DNA of 64,000 nt from Slackia sp. Lineage in GTDB: Bacteria > Actinomycetota > Coriobacteriia > Coriobacteriales > Eggerthellaceae. The position numbers and the translations under genes are program-made. Of this stretch, positions 48,812 to 60,065 are shown piece after piece. Under the pieces are notes generated by a model. It searched no databases, was not told the origin of the DNA, and saw nothing but the letters and a program-made list of their open reading frames with translations. Position 1 is the first letter of the stretch. Each line of letters starts with the position of its first letter. Location of the stretch: positions 124,001 through 188,000 of the forward strand of contig JAUNBA010000001.1 of NCBI GenBank assembly GCA_030527325.1, in the 5' to 3' direction.

Positions 48812-50887
48812 TCACACGCGGTCTTCCAAATCCAGCTGCATGAGATGGACGTTTTCGCGCATCACCTTGGCGGTCGCGCGCCTGATGCGCCCCGCCTCGT
48901 ACATATCCTGGATATGGTCGAGTTCGAGCTGGCAAGCCGTCCTGCGCACCTCGGTCGCCTTATCCTCGACGCGGGCAACCGTCGCAAGCCCGCGCCCCGT
49001 TCTGCGCATACGGCGCAGGTCGCGCTGCACTTCGACCATAAGCGCGCTGACGTGCTCGGTGCGATACGCGGGATCATCCAGACGGACGCGCAGCTTGGAC
49101 AGGACATGCTCGAACGCGCGTTCTTGGAATTCGTGCATCTCCGCCTCTTCTTCCGAGGGATTGCCCACGGGGTTTTTCTCCTGCAGGGCGCGCTTCAAAG
49201 AGCGCAGGACCAACGAAAGACGACTGCGCATGAGCACGAAAAGCCACCAGACGTTATGCTCATGGCAGAGCAGATCCATCTCCTGACGGATGCGACGAAG
49301 CATGCGATAGCCCACGACAGGCGAGACGTCCTCGTCTTCCATGGCACAAAGCACGTACTCCTGCTCCCATTCGAGCGCCTGCATGCGCAACGACGAATCG
49401 TCGTCCTCGTAGCCGGTCCCCTGCTTGATGCGGTCGATGCGATCGTTGTACTGCTTCATAACCACCTGGGTCGCCCGACGGTTTTCCCTGGTCTGACGCG
49501 CCGCGAGGTCTTCGATCACCAAGCGAAGCACTTCGAGCGAAGCCTGTATATCGGTTTCGTAAACCTGAGCGTCCTGTTTTTTCGGCAGCAGAACGGGCAA
49601 GACGAAATTAGCCAAAAGGAGCGTGAGCAAAATGACGCCGCTCGCCAGAAATATCAAGAAATCGCGCTGGGAAAACGCATCGGGAGCGCCGAGCGAATAC
49701 GGCAAGGTGAACATGATGGAAAGCGTGATGGCGCCCTTAGGGCCTGCCAAAGCGAGAGCCGCCGACTCGACAAGCGCGTCCTTGGTGAAGAAGCGCACCG
49801 ACCGCATGACGTCTTTCACCTGGTCGGGCGTACCTCCGCTATTACGCTGCTCAAGGCGGGCGCGGCGCTTGCGGCCTATATAGTTAAGCGCCGCGAACCA
49901 AAGCGCGCGCACGCCGATCGTCACAGCGGCCAACAACACCACGATACCGATCAGCTCGAGATTGCTTATGGCGCGATCTTCCCATGTATCCATCATCGCA
50001 TGCGGCAACTGCACTCCCAGCAAGACGAAGACCACGCCGTTGAGGACGAAACCCATCACCTTCCATACGCTGGTCGAGACGATTTTCATGCGCGCGATAG
50101 ACGGCCCGATGCTCTTATTGAAAAACGAACTCGACAGGCCCGCGGCGACGACCGCGAGAATGCCCGAAACGCCCAGCTCCTCTGCCGCGAGAAATACCAA
50201 AAACGGCGTCAGCACCTCGAACAGCACGTGAAATGTAGTGTCCTCGAGCCCGGAATCGCGCACGCGCGCCGAGGCGAACGCAAGCAAGGCCGCGCATACG
50301 AGACCTGTCGCGATGCCGCCGAAAAAGCTCACCAGAAACGACACCGTAGCGTCCATCAGCGAGAATGCGCCCGTCGTCAGCGCGGCGATGGCGAACTGGA
50401 ACGAAACGACGCCCGATGCGTCGTTGATCAGCGACTCGCCCGAGAGCAGCACCTCCTGGCGTTTATCGAGCGACGCGCGCTGGGAAAGCGACGAAACGGC
50501 CACGGCGTCGGTGGGACCGAGCGCGGCGCCGAGCGCCAACGCGGCGGCCAAAGGAACGCTCGGCTCGATCACCTGCAGCACGAAGCCGACGCAGAGCACC
50601 GTCGCCACCACCAACCCGACGGCAAGCGAAAGAATGACCGTGCGATTCGACCAAAGCGAGACCTTGTCGGCCTGGCGCGCCTCGTCGTAAAGCAGAGGAG
50701 CGATGAAAAGCACCAGGAACAGCTCGGGATCTACCGTGAAATTCGCCGTCGTGAAGCCACACAGCGCGATGCCTGCGCCAATGGCTATCTGGATAAGAGG
50801 CGTCGACACGCCGCGCACCATCTGATTGACCACCGCGGACACAAGGACGGCCGCAGCGAGGATCAAAATAAAACCGAACGTACTCAT
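48812..50887 (-). CDS. CPA1-family Na+/H+ antiporter (NhaP/YjcE type)
   Basis: Cation/proton exchanger, 691 residues from ATG 50887. About twelve helices fill residues 1-430. The exchange motifs are GPTDAVAVSSL and SLINDASGVVSF (the Asn-Asp pair of the ion site). The last 260 residues are hydrophilic, with long charged helices, probably a cytoplasmic regulatory domain. The ATG overlaps the lipid-kinase stop (ATGA), so they are coupled. The longer Arg-rich N-terminal frame is an artefact. Ion specificity cannot be read from sequence. Confidence 0.92.
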   Translation of the reverse strand: MSTFGFILILAAAVLVSAVVNQMVRGVSTPLIQIAIGAGIALCGFTTANFTVDPELFLVLFIAPLLYDEARQADKVSLWSNRTVILSLAVGLVVATVLCVGFVLQVIEPSVPLAAALALGAALGPTDAVAVSSLSQRASLDKRQEVLLSGESLINDASGVVSFQFAIAALTTGAFSLMDATVSFLVSFFGGIATGLVCAALLAFASARVRDSGLEDTTFHVLFEVLTPFLVFLAAEELGVSGILAVVAAGLSSSFFNKSIGPSIARMKIVSTSVWKVMGFVLNGVVFVLLGVQLPHAMMDTWEDRAISNLELIGIVVLLAAVTIGVRALWFAALNYIGRKRRARLEQRNSGGTPDQVKDVMRSVRFFTKDALVESAALALAGPKGAITLSIMFTLPYSLGAPDAFSQRDFLIFLASGVILLTLLLANFVLPVLLPKKQDAQVYETDIQASLEVLRLVIEDLAARQTRENRRATQVVMKQYNDRIDRIKQGTGYEDDDSSLRMQALEWEQEYVLCAMEDEDVSPVVGYRMLRRIRQEMDLLCHEHNVWWLFVLMRSRLSLVLRSLKRALQEKNPVGNPSEEEAEMHEFQERAFEHVLSKLRVRLDDPAYRTEHVSALMVEVQRDLRRMRRTGRGLATVARVEDKATEVRRTACQLELDHIQDMYEAGRIRRATAKVMRENVHLMQLDLEDRV

Positions 50888-51825
50888 AGGCGACGCCTTT
50901 CTCCAGGTGCGAATATCACGTCGAGCTCGCCAGGAAGCACGGATATATCGTATGCATCGGCACAAAGCAGCTCTTCGCCGTCGATCTGCGCAGGGGGCGC
51001 AAGTGGAAACGACAGGCGAAGCCGCTTGGCGCGACCGAACGAGAGCACATCGCCGCACGAGGCGTGGTTTCCGTTTTTGGCTTTAAGGAATATGGAAAGC
51101 GCGCGCAGCAAGCCCACAGGCGGACGGGCGATGCAGTAATCGAGCGACCCGTCGAACGGATCGGCCCGGGGGCAGATGGCGAACCCTCCCCCGTAAGTCG
51201 GACCCACCTGCACGGCGCAAAGAAACATCGCCGACGAAACCGGCGCTTCTCCGTCAAGCGCTATCGAGCATGCATATTCGTCCCGATGAAACAGCAGCTG
51301 GTTCAACCCCTCTTCGAGAAACAGCCGCGTGCCCGTATGCCCTGTACGAAGCCTGCGCGCGTGCGTTCCGAGCGCGATGGCGGCATCGAATCCGAACGAG
51401 AGGGTCTGCACGAAAATCGAACCGTTGACGCAGCCCACATCGACGCAACGCCGTGAACCTGCCCGCAATGCCCCGAGAGCATCGTCGAAACGCATCGGCA
51501 TACCGAGCGTGCGCGCATAATCGTTGCCGTTGCCGCACGGAAGCAGCGCGAGCGCGGGGCGATGCGCCCGATCGGTGGCCATAAGGCCCTGGGCGGTCTC
51601 ATGCACGATGCCATCGCCGCCGATGACGAGCACGGTATCGAACGATGCGGCCGCCGCGGCGATTTCGCGCGCGTGCCCGGAACCCTGCGTGGCCCGCACG
51701 ACAAGCGAGCGAAACGGCGTGCGACCGTCTGCATACGCCGCCTCGAGAAGCGCAGCGTACGTCGGCGCTTTTCCATTCTGCGCAGCAGGATTGACGATGG
51801 CCAGCACGGTTTCGAATGCATGCAC
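50884..51825 (-). CDS. Diacylglycerol/lipid kinase (DagK/YegS family)
   Basis: Soluble lipid kinase of the diacylglycerol-kinase catalytic family. From GTG 51825 it has 313 residues. Motifs: LAIVNPAAQNGKA, the nucleotide-binding VIGGDGIVHETAQGL, and LLPCGNGNDYARTLG; the C-terminal domain has IDGEELL. Start is uncertain: GTG 51825 is closest to the family start, while ATG 51906 is in frame. Coupled to the downstream antiporter. Confidence 0.87.
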   Translation of the reverse strand: MHAFETVLAIVNPAAQNGKAPTYAALLEAAYADGRTPFRSLVVRATQGSGHAREIAAAAASFDTVLVIGGDGIVHETAQGLMATDRAHRPALALLPCGNGNDYARTLGMPMRFDDALGALRAGSRRCVDVGCVNGSIFVQTLSFGFDAAIALGTHARRLRTGHTGTRLFLEEGLNQLLFHRDEYACSIALDGEAPVSSAMFLCAVQVGPTYGGGFAICPRADPFDGSLDYCIARPPVGLLRALSIFLKAKNGNHASCGDVLSFGRAKRLRLSFPLAPPAQIDGEELLCADAYDISVLPGELDVIFAPGERRRL

Positions 51826-51920
51826 GAACAAGGGTCCTTTCGATCGCAACGGGCGGCTTCGTCCATTATACGGATACACGTCGTTCAGGCATTCGGATGA
51901 ATGCATGCGGCGGCGCGCAC

Positions 51921-51966
51921 CGAAAGGCCCTTCGCCCGGCGCTCAAAGCGCCTGCGGCGAAGGGCC
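51921..51966 (-). terminator. Intrinsic terminator of mtnN
   Basis: On the minus strand: 11-bp stem GGCCCTTCGCC/GGCGAAGGGCC with an inner GGCGC/GCGCC hairpin and a short TTT tail. It ends the long obgE-to-mtnN run 25 bases after the mtnN stop. Confidence 0.75.
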
Positions 51967-51990
51967 GATCATGCTTATCGACACGAAGGC

Positions 51991-52674
51991 CTACGCGATC
52001 GTTTCGATAAGCAGAGCCGTGAAATCGCACGCCGCGCGCGAAGCGCGATCGTTATTGATCTCGTAATTGCCGAAGCCGTCATGCTCGGCGGTATCGGTTA
52101 TGCCGCGCACCGACACGAAGCGCACGCCGTTCGCGAAACACGTCTGAGCCAAAGCGGCGCTTTCCATGTCGACGGCGAACGGATGATGACGCTCCATGAT
52201 GCCAGCACGCTGGGTATCGTCGATGAACTGCTCGCCCGACACCATAGCGCCGAACTTCACCGGCGACGTCGCACGCGCAGCCGCCGCGCGAGCAGCCGAA
52301 ACGAGCGCTTCATCGGCCGCGAAGACGCCGCTCGGATAGTAGGGGTAGGAATCGACCAGCACCATGAAAGCGTCGACATCATGGTGGGAGCATGTCGTGG
52401 AGACGACGATATCGAACAACTCGAGCGAAGGATCCATGCCGCCCGCGGTTCCCGCATTCACCAGCGTATCGACCCCATAGCGATCGATGAGCATCTGGGA
52501 GACCATGGCGGCGTTGGTTTTGCCGACGCCGCAGCATGCAAGCACCACGTCGACGCCGGCGAAAACCCCCTCGTACACGTCGACGAGGGCATGACGGGCG
52601 ACGCGCGCATGATCGAGGCGCTCGACAAACGGCGTCACCTCGGTTTTCGTCGCGCAGACAATGCCGATCGCCAT
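51991..52674 (-). CDS. mtnN: Methylthioadenosine/S-adenosylhomocysteine nucleosidase family
   Basis: Cleaves MTA and SAH to recycle methionine and remove product inhibition. The protein has 227 residues. Motifs: GVGKTNAAM, VNAGTAGGM, SGEQFI and VDMESAALAQTC (active-site Glu). The catalytic Asp lies in SVRGITDTA. The family also includes MqnB (futalosine hydrolase of menaquinone synthesis), but the mtnN signature fits better. It is 3 bases after rsfS. Confidence 0.88.
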   Translation of the reverse strand: MAIGIVCATKTEVTPFVERLDHARVARHALVDVYEGVFAGVDVVLACCGVGKTNAAMVSQMLIDRYGVDTLVNAGTAGGMDPSLELFDIVVSTTCSHHDVDAFMVLVDSYPYYPSGVFAADEALVSAARAAAARATSPVKFGAMVSGEQFIDDTQRAGIMERHHPFAVDMESAALAQTCFANGVRFVSVRGITDTAEHDGFGNYEINNDRASRAACDFTALLIETIA

Positions 52675-52677
52675 GGG

Positions 52678-53067
52678 CTACGCCTCCTTCGATGCGTCGC
52701 CCGCGGGCTCGAAAGGCACGCGCGGGGCATTGTTCCAAATCTCTTCGAGGCGGTAGTAGTCGCGTCCCTCGGGCTGGAAGACGTGCACGACGAAATCGCC
52801 GTAATCCTGCAGGGCCCAAAAGCCTTCCTGAGCGCCCTCCACGTTGAACGGCTTGACGCCCGCCTCTTTGATCTCGGCTTCTTCGACGGCGTCGAGCACC
52901 GCATTGATCTGGCGATTGTTCTGAGCCGTCACGATAACGAAGAAATCGGTGACGCTCACCAGCTCGCGCACGTCCTGAATGACGATATCGACCGCCTTTT
53001 TCGAATCGGCCGCACGCGCGGCGATCAGAACCTTTTCGAGCGAGGACAGTCCTTTATCCTGTGCCAT
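52678..53067 (-). CDS. rsfS: RsfS, ribosomal silencing factor
   Basis: Binds L14 and blocks 70S joining under starvation. The protein has 129 residues. The conserved core is VTDFFVIVTAQNNRQINA and ALQDYGDFVVHVFQPEGRDYYRLEEIW. The order nadD-yqeK-rsfS is highly conserved in Gram-positive bacteria. Confidence 0.95.
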   Translation of the reverse strand: MAQDKGLSSLEKVLIAARAADSKKAVDIVIQDVRELVSVTDFFVIVTAQNNRQINAVLDAVEEAEIKEAGVKPFNVEGAQEGFWALQDYGDFVVHVFQPEGRDYYRLEEIWNNAPRVPFEPAGDASKEA

Positions 53068-53148
53068 AGATGAAAATCCTTTCTTTCAAGCGAAAGCCGC
53101 GCGTGCCGTCGCATGCACGCGGCCGGGCGGCGACATGGCGACATGCGC

Positions 53149-53751
53149 CTACTGCATATGCGCCACAGCCGCATCGCGGCGATCGACCAGCGCATTCCAA
53201 ATGTCGATCGAATCGGGATGAACGGCCATGCCGTTCCCGATAAGATACACGAGCGTGGAAGCGTATGCCATGAAAAACAACTCATCGAGATCGACCGCGC
53301 CGACGGCCTCCCGAAGCGTTTCGGCTGCGCGATTCGCGCGGCCGGGTTCGATGATATCGGCGATGAACAGCACCTTGTCGAGATCGGTCATGTCATGCGC
53401 CCCGCAGGTATGGCGCGCGATGGCCTGAAGCACGTCGCGCGACAAGTCGGGAAATTGCGCATGCAGCTCGTAAGGGGCCGTCAACGCGTGCAGCACGCCA
53501 GGCATGCGCTTGCGCACCGCTTTCGGGGCAAGCTTGCGCTCTTTGGCGATACGCTTGAGATCCTTGAACGAACGGCATTTGTCCCAATCGTGCAAAAGCC
53601 CCGCCACCGCCGCATCGTTTTCGTTCACGCCGTATATGCGGGCAAGCTGCTCGGCCGTCTGGGAAACACCGAGCGAGTGCCTATAGCGCGAAGGCTTCAA
53701 GCGGCCTTGCAGGCTGCGACGCATCTCCTCGAACCTATCGGAACCTATCAT
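53149..53751 (-). CDS. yqeK: YqeK, HD-domain Ap4A hydrolase
   Basis: Cleaves diadenosine tetraphosphate to ADP. From ATG 53751 it has 200 residues. HD-domain ligands: RYRHSLGV, LLHDWDK, IARHTCG and KVLFIADIIEPGR. AAGGAGAGG precedes the ATG. It is 37 bases after nadD. The long upstream frame overlapping nadD is rejected. Confidence 0.92.
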   Translation of the reverse strand: MIGSDRFEEMRRSLQGRLKPSRYRHSLGVSQTAEQLARIYGVNENDAAVAGLLHDWDKCRSFKDLKRIAKERKLAPKAVRKRMPGVLHALTAPYELHAQFPDLSRDVLQAIARHTCGAHDMTDLDKVLFIADIIEPGRANRAAETLREAVGAVDLDELFFMAYASTLVYLIGNGMAVHPDSIDIWNALVDRRDAAVAHMQ

Positions 53752-53788
53752 GGCAAGCCTCTCCTTTCCAGCCGATACGCCAGGCGTA

Positions 53789-54490
53789 TCAGGCGCGATA
53801 CAATCCCCGCTTCTCGATATAGTCCGCCACCTCCCGCGGCACCAGGTAGCGGATCGAGCGACCGGCGCGCACCATCGCGCGCACGTCGGTGGACGAGAGG
53901 TCGATGCCGACGATCGGCACATCCACCATCCGGTCCGCTCCGACAAGACGGCGCGCGGCATCGAGACGTCCATCCGAGGTATCGTAGCCGGGACGCGTTA
54001 CGACCGCGATCGTCGCCAAAGAACCCAGGCGATCCGCCTCGCGCCATAAGGGCAACGCGGCGACGGCGTCGACGCCCGCGATAAAGAACAGCTCCGTGCC
54101 ATCGGGGCAGCACCCGCTCAACTCGCGCAAGGTGTCGACGGTATACGTCGCCCCGCGACGATCGATCTCGAGCGCGCTCGCTGCGAAAAACGGGTTGTCA
54201 TCCACCGCAGCGTCCACCATGGCGAACCGGTCGGCCGCAGGCGCAAGGTCTCGCCCCCGCTTCATCCAGGGATCGCCCGCAGGAACGAACAACACGATAT
54301 CGAGAGCGCACGCCGCGCGCACTTGCTCGGCGCATGCGAGATGCCCTATGTGAATAGGGTCGAACGTGCCGCCCATGATGCCGACCCGCGCCCCGGTCGC
54401 GCCCGAAGCCGCTGCTGCGCACGGCAGCATCGACGAAACGATCCGTTCGCACGATAGCGCATGGACGCACGACGGCGACGCCGCGACCAC
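53789..54490 (-). CDS. nadD: Nicotinate-nucleotide adenylyltransferase
   Basis: Makes deamido-NAD from nicotinate mononucleotide. The protein has 233 residues. The nucleotidyl-transferase motif is GIMGGTFDPIHIGHL and the late motif is DLSSTDVRAMVRAGRSIRYLVP. GTG 54490 overlaps the proA stop; an ATG at 54430 is possible and would put the motif nearer the N-terminus. Confidence 0.93.
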   Translation of the reverse strand: MVAASPSCVHALSCERIVSSMLPCAAAASGATGARVGIMGGTFDPIHIGHLACAEQVRAACALDIVLFVPAGDPWMKRGRDLAPAADRFAMVDAAVDDNPFFAASALEIDRRGATYTVDTLRELSGCCPDGTELFFIAGVDAVAALPLWREADRLGSLATIAVVTRPGYDTSDGRLDAARRLVGADRMVDVPIVGIDLSSTDVRAMVRAGRSIRYLVPREVADYIEKRGLYRA

Positions 54491-55779
54491 TACGCGCGCA
54501 CCTGGCCCGTTCCGCGAATGACGTACTTATACGACGTCAAAGCATCGAGCGCGAACGGCCCGCGCACATGCAGCTTCTGCGTCGATATGCCTATTTCGGC
54601 TCCGAGCCCGAAGCATGCGCCGTCGGTGAAGCGGGTCGAGACGTTGGCATACACCGCCGCCGCATCGACGCCCGTGAGAAAACGGTCGATGGCCGCCGAG
54701 CCCGCGGGCGCCTGTTCGTCGGCGACGATGCACTCCGAATGCCCTGTTCCGTAGCGATTCACGTGCGCGACGGCCTCATCGACGCCCTCGACGACATGCA
54801 CGCTTATCTCGAGCGCGAGATACTCGCGCGCCCAGTCGGCATCGTCAGCGCCCACGATCATGCCCTCGGGCGCATCGACGGGCGCCGCCGCGCGGGCGGC
54901 CGCATCCGCATGCACCACGACGCCCGCATCGAAAAGCTCCTGCAGCATACCGGGCAAAAACGCATGCGCGACGCTGCGATCGACCAAAAGACTCTCACAC
55001 GCATTGCACACCCCGGTACGCTGCGTCTTCGCGTTCATAACGATGGCCCGTGCGCGCGCGAAGTCGGCGGTTTCGTGCACATAGACATGGCAATTGCCCG
55101 TGCCCGTCTCGATAACGGGCACTTTCGAACGCTCGACGCAGCGGCGGATGAGACCCGCGCCGCCACGCGGGATGAGCACGTCCACGACGCCATGAAGATC
55201 CATAAGGGCGTCGGTCGCCGCACGGTCGACGGTTTCGATGGCGCATACGCAATCGGCAGGCAGGCCGCACCGCGTCAATGCCGCGCGCAATGTCGCCACC
55301 AGAGCCTTATTGGAATGCAACGCCGCCGAACCGCCGCGCAGCACGCAGGCGTTGCCCGATTTCAGGCAGATGCCCGCAGCATCGACGGTCACGTTGGGGC
55401 GAGCCTCGTAGACCATCGCCACGACGCCGAGCGGCACGCTGACGCGGCGCAGGTCCATGCCGCCTTCTATCGTGCGGTGCTCCAGCACGCGGCCGATCGG
55501 GTCGGCCAGATCGGCCAGCGCTTCCAGCGAGCACGCCATCGACTCGATGCGTCCGTCATCGAGCATCAGACGATCGAGCAGGCCGGCGCTCATGCCGTCC
55601 GCCGATGCCTGTTCCATATCGACCGCATTCGCCGCCGCGATATCGGCCGCGCGCTCGCGCAGCGACTCCGCCATCGAACGAAGCGCCCGGTTGCGCGTTT
55701 CGTTCGAGGCTCCGGCGATCGCGTACGATGCCGCACGAGCGGCATGGGCGACGTCGCTCACATACGATTCGATATCCAT
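54490..55779 (-). CDS. proA: Gamma-glutamyl phosphate reductase
   Basis: Second step of proline synthesis from glutamate. From ATG 55779 it has 429 residues. The aldehyde-dehydrogenase-type catalytic Cys lies in QRTGVCNACESLLVD; VYEARPNVTVDA and LRGGSAALHSNKAL are family motifs. GGGAGG lies 6 bases upstream. It follows proB by 45 bases. Confidence 0.96.
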   Translation of the reverse strand: MDIESYVSDVAHAARAASYAIAGASNETRNRALRSMAESLRERAADIAAANAVDMEQASADGMSAGLLDRLMLDDGRIESMACSLEALADLADPIGRVLEHRTIEGGMDLRRVSVPLGVVAMVYEARPNVTVDAAGICLKSGNACVLRGGSAALHSNKALVATLRAALTRCGLPADCVCAIETVDRAATDALMDLHGVVDVLIPRGGAGLIRRCVERSKVPVIETGTGNCHVYVHETADFARARAIVMNAKTQRTGVCNACESLLVDRSVAHAFLPGMLQELFDAGVVVHADAAARAAAPVDAPEGMIVGADDADWAREYLALEISVHVVEGVDEAVAHVNRYGTGHSECIVADEQAPAGSAAIDRFLTGVDAAAVYANVSTRFTDGACFGLGAEIGISTQKLHVRGPFALDALTSYKYVIRGTGQVRA

Positions 55780-55824
55780 CTTCGACCTCCCGACCGCGCG
55801 CCGCATGAATGCGGTGCGTCGTCA

Positions 55825-56903
55825 TCACTCGAACAGCACCATTTCATCGCGATGCAGCGCCGTGCCCGCGCCGGCGAAAACCGCGGCGGCATCGCAGCGC
55901 GCAAGGCCGCGCGCTATGACATAGCCCGATTCGTCGAGCACATCGACCACGTCCCCCGCACGAAACTCGCCCTCGACATGTTTGACGCCGACGGCAAGCA
56001 ACGAAGAACCCTGCTCGATCAGTGCACGGGCGGCTCCCGCATCGACGACCAAGCGGCCGCGCACCGAATCACCCAAGGCGATCCACAGCTTACGCGGCGT
56101 GATTTCATGACGGCGCTCTTTGGCCGTGAACAGCGTTCCGATGGGCTCGTCGTCGAGCGCGCGCAGCACCGCATCCTCGGCACGGCCGTGGCAGATGACC
56201 AGCGGTATGCCGGCGGCGCCGAGCACGCGGGCCGCCGTGAGCTTGGTGATCATGCCGCCGCTTCCCACCGCGCTGCCCGCTCCCGTGGCTCCCGCCATGA
56301 TTGCGGGAGTCAGACGATCGACGCGCGCAATCAGCTCGGCATCGGGATCGTTGTGCGGATTCGCCGTATACAAGCCGTCGATATCGCTCAAGATGACGAC
56401 CCGATCGGCATCGGCCAAACACGCGACCAGCGCCGCCAGGGTATCGTTGTCGCCGAACTTGATCTGCTCGACCGACACCGTATCGTTTTCATTGACGATA
56501 GGAACCGCGCCCAGTTCGAGCAAACGGGCGAACGTGTCGCGCGCATGCAGATACGCCTGACGGTCGGCCGTATCGCGACGCGTCAGCAGCACGAGGGACG
56601 TCAGCATGCCGTACGGCGAGAATACCTGGTCATACGCCGCGATCAACGCACGCTGGCCGACGCTTGACGCCGCCTGGACCGTAGGCATGTCTTTCGGACG
56701 CTTCAAAGGCAGCCCGAGCGATTCCAAGCCGCACGGAATGGAGCCGGAGCTCACGATGATCACGTTCCACCCCGCTTTGCGAACGCGATTCACCTGATGG
56801 GCCAAATCGGCCAGGTAAGCACGGTCGACTTTGCCTTCGGCATCGGTAAGCGTGGACGAACCTATCTTGATGACCGCCGTGCGCGGCTTGCGCGTGTGTT
56901 CCA

Positions 56904-56904
<1 letters not shown>
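55825..56904 (-). CDS. proB: Glutamate 5-kinase
   Basis: First, feedback-inhibited step of proline synthesis. The protein has 359 residues with an N-terminal kinase domain (VIKIGSSTLTD, IVSSGSIPCGLESLGL, PIVNENDTV, VGSGGMITKLTAA) and a C-terminal PUA domain (about 270-359). The ATG overlaps the obgE stop (TGATG). The pathway ends with proC at 63272. Confidence 0.96.
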
Positions 56905-58339
<1,435 letters not shown>

Positions 58340-58475
58340 GTGATTAAATTGTCGAAGTTCGGCATTTTCATGAACTGCGCTTATGTTTCGACAGGCAAAG
58401 CAGGCCGAAAGGCGCGGCACGAATCTCGCAGCCGTCGCCCGAGCATCAGCGCACCGAAGCAAGGAGGCAATATCC

Positions 58476-59918
58476 GTGATAGACGAGGTCCAGCGCGTCC
58501 GCAAAGACATCCGCAAGGCGCTTTCCTACCGCGCCCAGGTATCGGCGAAAAGCAGCAAAGAGCACGGCAAGCGCCTGCGTGAAACCGTCGCGCGCAATGC
58601 GCACGCCGCCTGGGACGTCGAGCGAGGACGCACCGAAGCCATCGCGCTTCTGCACGAGCAAGACGCGACGCGCGTGGCCGAGCTGGTGCCGCTGCGACGC
58701 GAGCGCATGGCCGCGTCGCCGTTCGCGTTTTTCAGGGGCTCGGCCCTCATTATGGCGGCCGATCTGTCCCGCACTCCGTCGACGGGCATATCCGTCCAAG
58801 CGTGCGGCGACGCCCATATCGCCAATTTCGGCCTGTTCCACTCCCCCGAACGCCGCCTCGTCTTCGACATCAACGACTTCGACGAAACGGCGCAGGCGCC
58901 CTGGGAATGGGACGTCAAACGCCTTGCCGCCAGCATCGAAATCTGCGGCCGCGACAGGAAGTTTTCGAAAAAAGACCGCGCTTCGGCCGTCTCGGCGGGC
59001 GTGCGCGCGTATCGCGAGGCCATGCGGTCTTTCGCCCGCATGGGATCGCTCGACGTATGGTATGCCCACATGGACGCCGACGAACTCTACGAGCGCATGG
59101 CCAAGGCCGCCTCGAAAAAAGAGCGACGCGAAACCGAAGAGCTCTTCTACAAGGCAAGCACGAAAAACAGCGGGCGCGCGGTCGAAAAACTCACCGAGGT
59201 CGTTGACGGGCAGCTGCGCATCGTCAACGACCCGCCTTTGATCGTCCCCTTGCGCGAACTCGTGCGCCAAAGGCTTGGGGCCGACGTGCCCGACGCCGAC
59301 CTGCACGAACGAGAGCGCATCATCGCCGCGATCCTTTCCGATTACCGCGCCAACCTGGCAAGCGACAAACGCCTGCTGGTCGAGCAATACCGCGGCGTGG
59401 ATATCGCGCGCAAGGTCGTCGGCGTCGGCAGCGTCGGCCTGCAGGCATGGATCGTCGTGCTCGAAGGGGCCACGCCCGACGACCACCTCGTATTGCAGGT
59501 CAAAGAAGCGCGCGCATCGGTGCTCGAGCGCTTCGGCGGGCAAACGAGCGCGGACAGCCCGGGCGAACGCGTCGTGCGCGGGCAACGCGCCATGCAGACC
59601 GCAGGCGACGTGCTGCTGGGATGGGCGGACATGCCGCGCGAGAACAAAACGTCGCGCAGCTACTACGTGCGCCAGTTGTGGGACGGCAAAGGCTCGATCG
59701 ACCTCGAGACGATCGACGAGGATTCGCTCGAGGCCTTGGCCAGCGCCTGCGGCTGGACGCTCGCCCATGCGCACGCCCGCACCGGAAATCGCTTCGCCAT
59801 TGCAGGATACCTCGGCAAAAGCGACGAATTCGACCGCGCTCTGGTGTCGTTCGCATCCGCCTATGCCGACCAGAACCTCGCCGACTACGAGGCGTTTTTA
59901 GCCGCATTGCACTCGTAA
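58476..59918 (+). CDS. DUF2252 family protein
   Basis: Uncharacterised protein, 480 residues from GTG 58476 (GGAGG 8 bases upstream); ATG 58383 (511 residues) is in frame. The family-conserved parts are MAASPFAFFRGSA (about 78-90), GDAHIANFG (111-119), FDINDFDE (130-137) and the C-terminal WTLAHAHARTG. The GD-H-N and D-D pattern resembles the catalytic loop and metal site of protein-kinase-like/aminoglycoside-kinase folds, so a phosphotransferase role is possible; this is inference. No signal peptide. Plus-strand single gene, convergent with uspA. Confidence 0.85.
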   Translation: MIDEVQRVRKDIRKALSYRAQVSAKSSKEHGKRLRETVARNAHAAWDVERGRTEAIALLHEQDATRVAELVPLRRERMAASPFAFFRGSALIMAADLSRTPSTGISVQACGDAHIANFGLFHSPERRLVFDINDFDETAQAPWEWDVKRLAASIEICGRDRKFSKKDRASAVSAGVRAYREAMRSFARMGSLDVWYAHMDADELYERMAKAASKKERRETEELFYKASTKNSGRAVEKLTEVVDGQLRIVNDPPLIVPLRELVRQRLGADVPDADLHERERIIAAILSDYRANLASDKRLLVEQYRGVDIARKVVGVGSVGLQAWIVVLEGATPDDHLVLQVKEARASVLERFGGQTSADSPGERVVRGQRAMQTAGDVLLGWADMPRENKTSRSYYVRQLWDGKGSIDLETIDEDSLEALASACGWTLAHAHARTGNRFAIAGYLGKSDEFDRALVSFASAYADQNLADYEAFLAALHS

Positions 59919-59934
59919 GGACATCCGAAACGCA

Positions 59935-59993
59935 CGAAGGCCGCATTCCTGCTCGCGATTCGAGGGTTTCGGAATGCGGCCTTCGGCCTTTGC
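59935..59993 (+). terminator. Shared hairpin terminator of DUF2252 and uspA
   Basis: A perfect 15-bp stem (CGAAGGCCGCATTCC and complement) at 59935-59949 and 59971-59985, with a CTCG/CGAG inner hairpin. It lies between two convergent genes. The plus-strand tail is GCCTTTG; neither side has a long T-run. Confidence 0.6.
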
Positions 59994-60065
59994 GGACAAG
60001 CACGACATCCGCGCCGCGCATAACGCTTCGGCCCCGCGACGCGCGCAGGACGGGCGACGGCGCGA

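Noticed and set aside
48725..51139. An 804-codon plus-strand open frame opposite the antiporter gene
   Set aside because: Antisense to a recognisable membrane transporter; highly charged, repetitive and without domains.
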